This document shows positions 36,570 through 44,669 of a stretch of 64,000 bases of DNA, piece by piece (position 1 is the first letter of the stretch; every line of letters begins with the position of its first letter). The notes below the pieces were generated by a model. The model had not been told where the DNA came from, searched no databases, and saw only the letters and a list, made by a program, of their open reading frames with translations. The translations under genes and the position numbers were made by a program. Source of the DNA: Prolixibacteraceae bacterium (lineage in GTDB: Bacteria > Bacteroidota > Bacteroidia > Bacteroidales > Prolixibacteraceae); NCBI GenBank assembly GCA_025210775.1, contig JAOARB010000001.1:1-64000 (forward strand), given 5' to 3'.

Positions 36570-37586
36570 ATGAAACAATTTGGGACATGGCTAGCGGTAT
36601 GCTTTAGCCTATTTATCTTTTGCTCTTGCCAACCAAAGGAGGCTAAGTATGTTTATAATACGGGTGCTGTTTACGGTACACTTTATCATATTGTATATGA
36701 AAACCCTGATGGAAAGGATCTTCATAAGGAGATAAAGGAGGAGATGCAGAGATTTGATAATTCACTTTCTACTTTTAATCCCAATTCGACAATTTCTAAG
36801 ATCAATAAAAATGAACCAACCACATTAGATCCTTTTTTTCTGAAGTGCTATACCAAAGCGGTGGAAGTTTCTGATGCTACTGATGGAGCCTTCGATATGA
36901 CTGTTGCACCTATGGTAAACGCTTGGGGTTTTGGTTTTAAAAACCGCCAAAATGTAACGGAACAGGTGGTGGATAGTTTGAGAGCTATTGTTGGTTATCA
37001 TTTGATTAAGATCGAAGATGGCAAAGTACAGAAACAAGATCCTCGTGTGATGTTGGATGCCAGTGCCATAGCAAAGGGCTTCTCTGTTGATGTGGTTGCC
37101 GACTTTCTACGTAGTAAAGGTTGTAAGAATTTTATGGTAGAAATTGGTGGTGAGATTGATGCCCAAGGAGTCAATAAAAATGGACGCGTATGGGTTATTG
37201 GTATTAACAAACCTAAAGAGGGTATGGCCTTAGATAACCAAGAACTTCAAGCTACCGTAGAACTGAAAGATTGTGGTTTGGCTACTTCAGGGAATTATAG
37301 AAATTTCTATGTTAAAGGAGGAAAAAAATATGCGCATACCATTGATCCACGTACTGGATATCCTGTACAGCACTCTTTGTTAAGTTCTAGTGTGATGGCA
37401 TCGACATGTATGGAAGCCGATGCATATGCTACATCTTTTATGGTTTTGGGCTTTGAGAAAGCCAAAGAGATTGTATTGAATAATAGTGGGCTAGAAGCAT
37501 TTTTTATCTATGCTGACGATAATGGTGAGACTCAGGTTTGGAGCTCTCCTGGATTTAAAAATAAGATTAAAGACATTATTGAATAG
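36570..37586 (+). CDS. apbE: FAD:protein FMN transferase lipoprotein
   Basis: ApbE attaches FMN covalently to Thr/Ser of flavoproteins such as NqrB/NqrC and RnfG on the outer side of the inner membrane. The lipoprotein signal ends CSC (Cys20). Family motifs are GTLYHIVYE, FDMTVAPMVNAWGF, LDASAIAKGFSVDVVADFL, MVEIGGEIDAQG and YAHTIDPRTGYPVQ, the last containing the Mg-binding Asp region. No Nqr or Rnf genes are in the window. A HAD gene follows 6 nt downstream in the same operon. Confidence 0.92.
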   Translation: MKQFGTWLAVCFSLFIFCSCQPKEAKYVYNTGAVYGTLYHIVYENPDGKDLHKEIKEEMQRFDNSLSTFNPNSTISKINKNEPTTLDPFFLKCYTKAVEVSDATDGAFDMTVAPMVNAWGFGFKNRQNVTEQVVDSLRAIVGYHLIKIEDGKVQKQDPRVMLDASAIAKGFSVDVVADFLRSKGCKNFMVEIGGEIDAQGVNKNGRVWVIGINKPKEGMALDNQELQATVELKDCGLATSGNYRNFYVKGGKKYAHTIDPRTGYPVQHSLLSSSVMASTCMEADAYATSFMVLGFEKAKEIVLNNSGLEAFFIYADDNGETQVWSSPGFKNKIKDIIE

Positions 37587-37592
37587 AAATAT

Positions 37593-38315
37593 ATGATTAG
37601 ATATATCGCATTTGATGCAGACGATACGTTGTGGGAGAATGAACCTTATTTTAGAGAGACTGAAGGTAACTTTATTCATATGTTGGCTCCCAATAGCGAT
37701 TATAACGAAGAGGAGCTAAAAGAGTTAATGTTCCATTACATTGTAAAGAATGTACCATTGTATGGCTATGGTACTCGCTCTTTAATGTTGTCTTTGATGG
37801 GATTTTGTAATCAATATGCTACAAAGAATCTATCGGAGATGATCGATAAAACGATTGCTCTTGGTCAAAAGCAACTACTAAAGCCTGTGGTTTTGCTCCC
37901 TCATGTTCGCGAAACATTAGAGCATCTTTCTAAGCAGTATAAGCTTTTGATGATCACCAAAGGCGATTTGATGGAACAACAAAGGAAGATTAAAGAGAGT
38001 GGCATAGACCATCTTTTTGAGCATATTCGTGTGTTGGAAGAGAAAGACGAGAAGAGTTATGCCGATTTCTTTAACGAGGTAGGTATTAATATCTTGGAGG
38101 TTGTGATGGTGGGGAATTCCTATAAATCAGATGTCCTTCCTATTGAAGCTTTAGGCGGAAATGCTGTGTTTATTCCTTATAAGTCGACATGGGCTTTTGA
38201 ACATGCCGATAAGAAAGAGTCTGATCTGATTCATGAAAGAAACAATATTACAGAAGTGCCTGTATTGATTAAAGCACTTCAGCAAGAAGAAAAATGTGTC
38301 TCTCCCTCTCTATAG
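37593..38315 (+). CDS. HAD-family hydrolase
   Basis: HAD motif I is FDADDTLW (residues 7-14, nucleophile Asp8 and acid Asp10), motif II the Thr in MITKGD (about 127-132), motif III the Lys in the helix EQQRKIKESG, and motif IV VMVGNSYKSDVLPIEALG with the metal-binding Asp. The helical cap between motifs I and II puts it in subfamily I (phosphoglycolate phosphatase/YjjG-like). Substrate unknown; possibly FMN or another nucleotide given its coupling to apbE, but this is speculation. Its last codons overlap the convergent gene. Confidence 0.82.
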   Translation: MIRYIAFDADDTLWENEPYFRETEGNFIHMLAPNSDYNEEELKELMFHYIVKNVPLYGYGTRSLMLSLMGFCNQYATKNLSEMIDKTIALGQKQLLKPVVLLPHVRETLEHLSKQYKLLMITKGDLMEQQRKIKESGIDHLFEHIRVLEEKDEKSYADFFNEVGINILEVVMVGNSYKSDVLPIEALGGNAVFIPYKSTWAFEHADKKESDLIHERNNITEVPVLIKALQQEEKCVSPSL

Positions 38316-38337
38316 TAGGGGAGATACACACTCTTTT
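38296..38337. terminator. Bidirectional terminator at overlapping convergent gene ends
   Basis: GTGTCTCTCCC (38296-38306) pairs with GGGAGATACAC (38319-38329) with one mismatch, preceded by an A tract and followed by CTCTTTTT. The stop codons of both convergent genes lie inside the hairpin. Confidence 0.65.
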
Positions 38338-38849
38338 TCAATTTTATATAAACCTTGGTTGTTTCTTCTATTGATGGCAAGCAGAAAGAGGTAAAGTGAT
38401 TTGGCTCGTTGTCTTGTCTGCTCTAAATAGCGTTTGGCATAATAAACATACTGCTCCTTATTATCGGATTTTTGTACGTATGGTGGTTTGGCAAAAGTGT
38501 TGTATAGCTTTAGTTCTACACGAACATATTGTTTCCATCGACGTTGGTCGTTCATAATCAAAATACGCTCTTCTTTATTCAGGTTTTGGAAAAGCAGTTT
38601 GAAATATTCATTCACCAAATTGTTGTAAGCCTCTTCGGCTTCATTAATTGCTTTTAGTCTCATCACAAGACTTGGTGCAACTTCTAGTGCCTTTCGATAG
38701 TCGGAATGAATTCTAGTGGTATCTTTTGTGTAATATTCTTCAATATTATTGATCGATAATTCTCGGTCGTTGGTTTTCGTTTCTTGTGCTACTACAAAAT
38801 TTGGGAGGAGTAACGAACAAAGAAAAACAACAAAAAGTCGTTGTTTCAT
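38310..38849 (-). CDS. Small exported protein with LprI-like region, function uncertain
   Basis: I place the start at 38849, giving 179 aa with a clean signal peptide MKQRLFVVFLCSLLLPNFVVAQ. The frame is open 31 codons further upstream, but that part is unlike a signal sequence and lies in the probable promoter. Residues about 60-120 are helical, with LNKEERILIMNDQRRWKQYVRVELKLYN-type content (positions roughly 92-118) that loosely recalls the LprI/DUF1311 lysozyme-inhibitor domain (an L-x-x-x-Q-R-x-W pattern), but the usual cysteines are absent. The assignment is weak. Confidence 0.55.
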   Translation of the reverse strand: MKQRLFVVFLCSLLLPNFVVAQETKTNDRELSINNIEEYYTKDTTRIHSDYRKALEVAPSLVMRLKAINEAEEAYNNLVNEYFKLLFQNLNKEERILIMNDQRRWKQYVRVELKLYNTFAKPPYVQKSDNKEQYVYYAKRYLEQTRQRAKSLYLFLLAINRRNNQGLYKIEKECVSPLL

Positions 38850-38959
38850 ATTTTTATGATTCTGATTTTGTTTGTTTAATAGCATAAAAATATGAAAACA
38901 AAGATAAAAAAGGCTTGCTCTGAGAAAAAATATGTAAAGCAAGCCAAGGTTTTTTACTT

Positions 38960-39868
38960 TTAAGAAGTAAAGAAGGATTTGATGATATCATTGACCATCC
39001 TAGGGTTTTCTTTTAATCTGCGTGTGGAATATTCAAACCATCGTTCCCCAAAAGGAATGTATACCCTCTCTTTTTCTCCTTTTTGTATCATGGCTTGTTT
39101 TAAGTTCTCTTTAACACCACATAATACTTGAAACTCATATTGGTATCTAGAGATACGATTCTCTTTGATCCACTTTTGCGTTTCTTCGATCAGCCAACTA
39201 TCATGGGTTGCTAGTCCTACAAATCCCCCTCTTTTAAGTATCGATTTCATGATACGTAGATAGTTGTCTCTTACTTCTTGTTTTTTCTGATAGGCGATTT
39301 CAGCAGGTTCTACGTATATCCCCTTGCATAATCTGAAATTGAGCGATTGTTCGGGGTATTTCTCTAGTAATTCTACGACATCTTTATGTGATCTGTACAG
39401 ATATGCTTGAATTACCAGTCCTACATGACGTGGATACTTCTGGAGAAGGTGTTCGTATAATTCTATCTCTAGTGTGGTATAACTTGAGTCCTCCATATCG
39501 ATACGTACAAATCCATTGGGATAGGTTGAAACTTGTTCAAGGATCTTTTCGTACATCTCATAACATTGTTGTTTGTCTAATTTAAGCCCAAACATAGAGG
39601 GTTTGATCGAGACATTGACATCTAGTTTGTTCTCTGCAAGTTGTGGGATCAGCTCTTCATATAGATGAAAGAACTTATATGCTTCTGTAATATTATGGAT
39701 CTCTTCTCCTAGAAGATCAATGGTGGTATAGGCTCCCTTTTTTCTCTCTTCTAAAGCTTTTTTTAGAAGACTTTCGATGGTTTTACCTGCAATGTATTTC
39801 TTCGAAAACTTCCATACAAAAGACTCCGGAAATTTCGGTAGTAGTTTGGCGATGAATGATTGAAACAT
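38960..39868 (-). CDS. Proline dehydrogenase
   Basis: This FAD enzyme oxidises proline to pyrroline-5-carboxylate. The PRODH beta/alpha barrel motifs are visible: VNVSIKPSMFGL, FVRIDMEDSSYT, VIQAYLYRS (with the conserved Arg), FRLCKGIYVEPAEIAY, FVGLATHDSWLI, and the C-terminal VYIPFGERWFEYSTRRLKENP, which holds the two Arg that bind the proline carboxylate. At 302 aa it is a stand-alone domain without the P5C dehydrogenase part of PutA. No P5C dehydrogenase gene is adjacent. Confidence 0.9.
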   Translation of the reverse strand: MFQSFIAKLLPKFPESFVWKFSKKYIAGKTIESLLKKALEERKKGAYTTIDLLGEEIHNITEAYKFFHLYEELIPQLAENKLDVNVSIKPSMFGLKLDKQQCYEMYEKILEQVSTYPNGFVRIDMEDSSYTTLEIELYEHLLQKYPRHVGLVIQAYLYRSHKDVVELLEKYPEQSLNFRLCKGIYVEPAEIAYQKKQEVRDNYLRIMKSILKRGGFVGLATHDSWLIEETQKWIKENRISRYQYEFQVLCGVKENLKQAMIQKGEKERVYIPFGERWFEYSTRRLKENPRMVNDIIKSFFTS

Positions 39869-40209
39869 AGTAAAGAAGTTATTTAGGGTTAATCAGAAGG
39901 TGCATCCTTCTCTCTAAATATAGAAAATGTTTCCATCCTCTGTTATGATGTAAATCATTCTCTTATAGTCAGTAAACATCCAAATAGAGAAGTTGTTTCA
40001 GTAATATTGTATGTTATGCAAAATATTTAGGGCCGGTAATTTAAATTGAAGAGGTGTATTGAATTTTCTTTGTTGTTCAAGTAAGAGATTTTAGAATCGT
40101 ATTATAAGCAATGAGAAACAGTGAGATCGTTCTCTTATAGCTTATAATACGATTTCTTTTGTTAATCTATATTTTTATCACTTTTGTGTGTCAGGATATG
40201 CTTTAGAGG
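39869..40209. other. Non-coding spacer with an orphan long stem-loop
   Basis: No gene is seen. ATCGTATTATAAGC (40096-40109) pairs perfectly with GCTTATAATACGAT (40140-40153), and the loop contains a second GAGAA...TTCTC stem. TTTCTTTT follows on the plus strand. No plus-strand gene precedes it; it could serve the minus-strand lipoprotein gene that ends at 40210, or end a small RNA. Confidence 0.55.
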
Positions 40210-40851
40210 TTATCGTTTGAATTTGTTATTCTTTATTTCTTCTTTTACGATCTGGAGGGCTTCATCCAAATTATCGGATACTCTTCTCCATATACAGTTT
40301 AATTTAATTTTTTGAAGTTTTTTTGTTTTATGATCATAGAAAGAGACGATTATGTCACAAGTCATTGTACCATCGCATAGATAGATGCTTTCTACATCTA
40401 CATCTTTAAATAGGTTACTTTTATTTATCACATCAAATTTAGATGTAAATAACACATAGCCTTGTTTCCCTATTTCATGAGAAAAAGGAGTCGCTAAGAA
40501 TTGTCGGACGAAATAAGTTCCGCTATCCCAATTTAGCGTTTCAATGTTGGAATATTCGACGTTATTACTTGGAATAAATATACGAAGATAGTTTTCATAA
40601 TTTGTTCCAATTTCACTAAAAGTCCATTGGTGAAAGAAGAAGGTTTTGCTTGCTGATTTAAGCAGTTGTGTAAAGATATCATTGTTTGCTTCTCCATCAT
40701 TGTTCGCATCAATAGGGATATTACTAATGGCTCCTTCTAATTCATAAAATCCTTTATATTCTTCAGGTAATTGATGAATCTCTTTCTCTTCTTTTGAACA
40801 AGATGCAAATATAAAGAAGAGCACTGTAATGTGTATTAATGTTTTTTTCAT
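40210..40851 (-). CDS. Lipoprotein of unknown function with Asp/Asn-rich loop
   Basis: The lipoprotein signal ends FASC (Cys18). After it comes YKGFYELEGAISNIPIDANNDGEANNDIF; the DANNDGEANND stretch (about 48-58) looks like a calcium-binding loop of the kind seen in many Bacteroidota surface lipoproteins. The rest (about 60-213) is beta-rich, reminiscent of lipocalin-like proteins that measure 150-200 aa, but I cannot name a family. It stands alone between two gene-free gaps. Confidence 0.65.
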   Translation of the reverse strand: MKKTLIHITVLFFIFASCSKEEKEIHQLPEEYKGFYELEGAISNIPIDANNDGEANNDIFTQLLKSASKTFFFHQWTFSEIGTNYENYLRIFIPSNNVEYSNIETLNWDSGTYFVRQFLATPFSHEIGKQGYVLFTSKFDVINKSNLFKDVDVESIYLCDGTMTCDIIVSFYDHKTKKLQKIKLNCIWRRVSDNLDEALQIVKEEIKNNKFKR

Positions 40852-41188
40852 TGTATGAAGGTTAAATATTGTGTAAATGTATGAATAAATATGTAAAGTA
40901 TGTACATTCCAGTTTAATCTGAAATATGGTTTTTGTGGAAGTGTCTTATATATAGGTGTTTGCCATATTGTTTTAGTTAAAACAAATATGTTCGTTTTTA
41001 ATGGTCAACTAAGAAGGAAGCATAGATTTGTTAATTGAAGGTATCGATTGAGATGATATGAGTTTATTTGATTTATGGTCTATTGATTGGTTAGATTATC
41101 GATATTAGAGAAATATGTAGAATACTGGAATTTAAATTATTCTGACTTATTCGGTTAATTATTGTGTGGATTGTGGAATACAAAATCT
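40852..41188. other. Non-coding spacer upstream of the OmpH-like gene
   Basis: AT-rich sequence between divergent genes. No ORF, tRNA or strong hairpin is visible; the plus-strand promoter box is at its right end. Confidence 0.45.
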
Positions 41189-41196
41189 TATATTTG
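41189..41196 (+). promoter_or_regulatory. -7 box for the OmpH-like gene
   Basis: TATATTTG matches TAnnTTTG, about 50 nt before the start codon. The -33 element is unclear. Confidence 0.45.
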
Positions 41197-41246
41197 TGTA
41201 TACGAAACAATTTTGAAACACAATTACTATTTATTATACAAAACTT

Positions 41247-41819
41247 ATGGATAAGAAGACACGTAATTCAATAGTGGCTATTATGGGCTTGGTTTTGGCC
41301 TTAATTTTTAATGGATGTACGAAAACAACGCCAACAAAGAAAACAGTTGATGGTCCTGTTAATAATGGAAAGATTGCTTATGTCAAAGTCGATTCGCTTG
41401 TGGTAAACTACTATTTGACAAAGGATCTAAATGATGAGTTTTTAGAAACATCAGAAGCTTATAATAAGGAGTTTGCAGCAAAGAAAACGAAGATGACTAA
41501 AGATGCACAAGCGTTTCAAGTGAAGTATCAACGTCATCAATTCGCTACTCAAGCAAGTATGATGAAAGAGCGAGAGCGTATTGTCGCAATGGAGAAAGAA
41601 GTTAAAAAGATGGATTATGAGTTGTCAACAAAATTATCTAAAATCCAATCTGATAACAATAAACGAGTAACGGATAGTTTAAATGTGGCTTTGGATCATT
41701 TCCAAGAATTACACCATTATAAGTATATTTTAAATGGCGCTGCAGTTTTAAGAGCCGAAGGAGCAGATAATATTACTTCTGAAGTGTTGAAGATCTTAAA
41801 TGCTACAAAGAAGAAATAA
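41247..41819 (+). CDS. OmpH/Skp-like periplasmic chaperone lipoprotein
   Basis: The signal region ends FNGC (Cys24), so this Skp relative may be lipid-anchored. After GKIAYVKVDSLVVNYYLTKDLN, the usual OmpH opening, residues about 75-150 form a long charged coiled coil (AAKKTKMTKDAQAFQVKYQ, then KERERIVAMEKEVKKMDYELSTK), matching the tentacle helices of Skp. The C-terminal strand KYILNGAAVLRAEGADNIT closes the beta body. The family holds unfolded outer-membrane proteins in the periplasm. It is transcribed alone, with a terminator 23 nt downstream. Confidence 0.8.
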   Translation: MDKKTRNSIVAIMGLVLALIFNGCTKTTPTKKTVDGPVNNGKIAYVKVDSLVVNYYLTKDLNDEFLETSEAYNKEFAAKKTKMTKDAQAFQVKYQRHQFATQASMMKERERIVAMEKEVKKMDYELSTKLSKIQSDNNKRVTDSLNVALDHFQELHHYKYILNGAAVLRAEGADNITSEVLKILNATKKK

Positions 41820-41842
41820 AAGATAAAATACTTTGTTAAAGG

Positions 41843-41873
41843 GCAAGAAGAAAGACTCTTCTTGCTTTTTTTT
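41843..41873 (+). terminator. Terminator after the OmpH-like gene
   Basis: GCAAGAAGA (41843-41851) / TCTTCTTGC (41857-41865), 5-nt loop, T8 tract. Confidence 0.85.
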
Positions 41874-41891
41874 TACTTTTAAGAATGGACA

Positions 41892-43127
41892 ATGGGTTTT
41901 GCGGATAAATATTTAAAAAGATGTAATCCTTCTGTTTTTTCGCTGTTGAATAGTAGCGATAAGATGGCTGCAGATATTGTAGTAACCATACCTGCTTTTA
42001 ATGAGCCCGAGATTGAATCTTGTATTTTGAATCTTTGTGATTGTGAAGCCCCTAAGATTTCGATCCTTTTATTGGTGCTTTTTAATTCGGGAGAGAGGGC
42101 TTCCGAAAAAGAAGTGGAAGTAAATAGAGCAGGGAAGCGAAGATTAGAACAGTTAATGGATGAGGGACGAGTGCCCCATTGGTTGCAGTTGGTGGTTGGA
42201 AATGTTGAAAATGTTAAACACAAGAAGGCTGGGGTGGGCTATGCACGTAAAGTGCTTATGGATAATGCCGTTCGATTTCTGAATGAAAGAGATAATTCGG
42301 ATGGATTGATGGTCTCTTTGGATGCTGACTGTAGGGTGTCTAAAAACTATTTCATGGTGTTGGAATCTTATCTTAAAGATACTAAGACTCCTTTCTATAC
42401 CCACTATTTTGAGCACCCTTTGGATCAAGATCTCTCGTTGAATAGAGGTATTATAGCTTATGAGTTGCATCTACGATATTACGTAGAGGCTTTGAGGTCG
42501 ATCGGGTTTCCTTATGCTTTTCATACGGTTGGTTCTGCTTTTTCTGTGAGAGCTTATGCCTATGTGAAACAAGGGGGGATGAACGATCGTAAAGCAGGAG
42601 AGGATTTTTATTTCTTACAGAAACTTACCCCTCTGGGATACCCCAAAGCAATCAATGATTTGACAGTCTACCCTGGAGTCCGACTTTCTGATCGTGTGCC
42701 TTTTGGCACAGGGCCAATGTTAAAGAAGTGGGAAGAAGGTAGTGCCAATTTAGATCTTAGTTATCCAATAGAAGCTTTTAAGCCTATAGGTCTCTTTTTT
42801 AAACATCTGGATGATTTCTATTCAGAAGGGTGGTCTATGGATTTATTGCCTCCTTTGATGAGGGTGTTTCTCGAAGAACGAGAGGAGATTGAGAAATTAA
42901 ACCAGTTGAGGCAGAATTGTAGTACTTTAAAGGTATTTAGACGAAGATTTTTCCATCTTTTTGATGCTTTTTGGATTCTTAAATGTTTAAATTTCTTTGT
43001 GGATCAAGGCTATGGTAAGCAAGAGACAATGGCTGGTTTAACAAAGTTAGGAATCGTTAATAATAGCCAAAGCATGTTAGAAGCGCTTCAAATTCTTCGT
43101 AAAAAACAGAAACTAGAGATTATTTGA
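41892..43127 (+). CDS. Glycosyltransferase, GT2-like (GT-A fold)
   Basis: The N-terminal GT-A domain opens with IVVTIPAFNEPEIESCI (about 29-45), has the nucleotide-sugar-binding LMVSLDADCRVSKNYF (about 145-160, DxD as DAD), and an acidic acceptor motif AGEDFYFL near residue 235, as in family 2 transferases. The C-terminal 150 residues are helical and charged. Neither sugar nor acceptor can be inferred. It is followed by a small membrane-protein gene about 30 nt downstream. Confidence 0.75.
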   Translation: MGFADKYLKRCNPSVFSLLNSSDKMAADIVVTIPAFNEPEIESCILNLCDCEAPKISILLLVLFNSGERASEKEVEVNRAGKRRLEQLMDEGRVPHWLQLVVGNVENVKHKKAGVGYARKVLMDNAVRFLNERDNSDGLMVSLDADCRVSKNYFMVLESYLKDTKTPFYTHYFEHPLDQDLSLNRGIIAYELHLRYYVEALRSIGFPYAFHTVGSAFSVRAYAYVKQGGMNDRKAGEDFYFLQKLTPLGYPKAINDLTVYPGVRLSDRVPFGTGPMLKKWEEGSANLDLSYPIEAFKPIGLFFKHLDDFYSEGWSMDLLPPLMRVFLEEREEIEKLNQLRQNCSTLKVFRRRFFHLFDAFWILKCLNFFVDQGYGKQETMAGLTKLGIVNNSQSMLEALQILRKKQKLEII

Positions 43128-43153
43128 GTATTTTTGTGCAAAACGTAATAATT

Positions 43154-43384
43154 ATGATTGTAATAAAATTGATACTTATTTCTATCGTAATGATGGGGAT
43201 ATGTGTTGCAGGTTTAGCATTAAGAATCTTGGTCAAAAAGAATGGTAGATTCCCTCATACTCATGTTGGAGGTAATCCAGAGATGAAGAAAAGAGGATTG
43301 ATTTGTGCTAAAAGCTACGATGCAATTGAGCAACGTAAAGCTTATGCTAAGGTTAATTATAAAGGACTTAAACTTGCCAAGTAA
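43154..43384 (+). CDS. Small membrane-anchored protein, conserved Bacteroidota type
   Basis: The start is set at ATG 43154 (76 aa); the frame can be extended to a TTG at 43124 overlapping the previous stop, but that adds an unlikely prefix. One membrane segment (about 2-26) is followed by a conserved-looking cytosolic tail: KKNGRFPHTHVGGNPEMKKRG, CAKSYDAIEQR. Short proteins with this FPxTHVGxNxxMRxxGI-type tail are common in Bacteroidota and are annotated only as membrane or secreted protein. Function unknown. Confidence 0.7.
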   Translation: MIVIKLILISIVMMGICVAGLALRILVKKNGRFPHTHVGGNPEMKKRGLICAKSYDAIEQRKAYAKVNYKGLKLAK

Positions 43385-43429
43385 TTTTTATCGGTAAAAA
43401 ATAGAGTAAAAGGTGATAATGTCTTTTTA

Positions 43430-43467
43430 AATAGCCCTCTTGTATTGGCTATTGTGACTCTTTTTTT
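43430..43467 (+). terminator. Possible terminator after the small membrane protein
   Basis: AATAGCC (43430-43436) / GGCTATT (43447-43453), then GTGACTCTTTTTTT. The stem is short. Confidence 0.45.
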
Positions 43468-43591
43468 ATTCGATTTTAAAACTCTTTAGATAAGATCTTA
43501 GGCTAAAGTGGATCGTTTCGACTTACTAAGTGTAAGGTGCTATAGAGATGAAAAATTATAATCTTTCGATAGAATGTAATTCAAAATAAAG

Positions 43592-43625
43592 AAGACTATC
43601 CTTATTGTAGGATGGTCTTTTTTGT
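43592..43625 (+). terminator. Second terminator-like hairpin in the 43.4-43.8 kb gap
   Basis: AAGACTATCCT (43592-43602) / AGGATGGTCTT (43609-43619), one wobble, T6 tract. No gene lies between it and the previous terminator; it may insulate the following operon or end an unseen small transcript. The rest of the roughly 400-nt gap is empty. Confidence 0.65.
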
Positions 43626-43700
43626 TTCTCCTTTGATAGGAAGCTTCTTCCCTCTTTTGAATAACAATAGAATAATTCTAAAAAAGTAATTTCATTTTGC

Positions 43701-43708
43701 TATATTTG
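43701..43708 (+). promoter_or_regulatory. -7 box for the PpiC-like/surA operon
   Basis: TATATTTG matches TAnnTTTG about 80 nt before the start codon. The -33 is poor. Confidence 0.45.
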
Positions 43709-43787
43709 GGTAAGTGTCTCATTATTATGTTATAAAAGACACGTTACCTTAGAAACATACTAATTCTTCAATTAAAGATATTGCGGA

Positions 43788-44651
43788 ATGAAGAAACTAT
43801 TATTTATTAATGTTGTTGGTTTGCTGTTATGGCTGTCTTGTGCCTATCCAACGGGAACCAAGAATGATACAGGTGATGCTTATCTGGCTAAGGTGGGGAG
43901 ATATACTTTGTCTAATGATGAGGTGAAGCAGGTGTTGCCTCATGGTTTAGATAGTCTGGATAGTGTTGCTTTTGTGAACAATTTCATACACCAGTGGGTA
44001 AGACAAAAGCTTTTGTTAGCTAAAGCCGAAACGTTATTGTCTCTAGATGAAAAGGAGATGAGCCGAAAGATGGAGGAGTATAGAGAAAATCTATTGATCT
44101 ATCGTTTGGAACAGAAGTATATCCAAGAAGAGCTAGATACGCTTATCTCAGAGGAGCTCTCTTCCTCGTATTATAAAGAACATATTGAGAAATTTAAACT
44201 CTCTTCGCCTATTGTTCAAGCTGTAATTGTTAAAGTTCCTACCTATGCATCCGAACCAGAAGAGATTAAGCGACTTTTAATGTCTAAGGATACAAATGAT
44301 TTTTTATCTTTAGAGTCTTATTGTTTTCGTTATGCTACTCGGTATGATGATTTCAATAATGAGTGGGTCCCGTTTAATGTGATAGAACGATTCTTTAAGG
44401 ATGATTTTCAGCAACCAAAAAAGTTCTTTCAGAAGAGTCGTTATTATGAACAATTAGACTCTTTAAATTTTAGATGTGTATATTTGAAGAAATTTATGAA
44501 TACCGGAGAGTATGCTCCTTATGAGTATGCTAAAAAAAGAGTAAATAACTGGATTCTAAATGAGAGAAAACAGAAGTTGCTTCGTGATCTAGATAGCCTT
44601 ACTTATTTGAAGGCCGTTGAACAGGAACACTTTATTATTAAAGGAAATTAA
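43788..44651 (+). CDS. PpiC/SurA-like lipoprotein, probably without a PPIase active domain
   Basis: The lipoprotein signal ends LSC (Cys18). Residues 30-140 resemble the helical SurA N-domain (VGRYTLSNDEVKQVL, then FIHQWVRQKLLLAKAETLLS). The region after 140 (SPIVQAVIVKVPTYASEPEEI) sits where a parvulin domain should be, but the usual GG-x-LG and GYH-I motifs are missing. It lies 18 nt upstream of surA, and this lipoprotein-surA pairing suggests a joint role in folding outer-membrane proteins, with this one as a binding rather than a catalytic component (inference). Confidence 0.72.
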   Translation: MKKLLFINVVGLLLWLSCAYPTGTKNDTGDAYLAKVGRYTLSNDEVKQVLPHGLDSLDSVAFVNNFIHQWVRQKLLLAKAETLLSLDEKEMSRKMEEYRENLLIYRLEQKYIQEELDTLISEELSSSYYKEHIEKFKLSSPIVQAVIVKVPTYASEPEEIKRLLMSKDTNDFLSLESYCFRYATRYDDFNNEWVPFNVIERFFKDDFQQPKKFFQKSRYYEQLDSLNFRCVYLKKFMNTGEYAPYEYAKKRVNNWILNERKQKLLRDLDSLTYLKAVEQEHFIIKGN

Positions 44652-44669
44652 GAACAAGAATCATATAAT

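Noticed and set aside
38850-38942. Longer start for the small LprI-like protein
   Set aside because: The extra 31 residues are not a signal peptide and precede a clean one starting at 38849.
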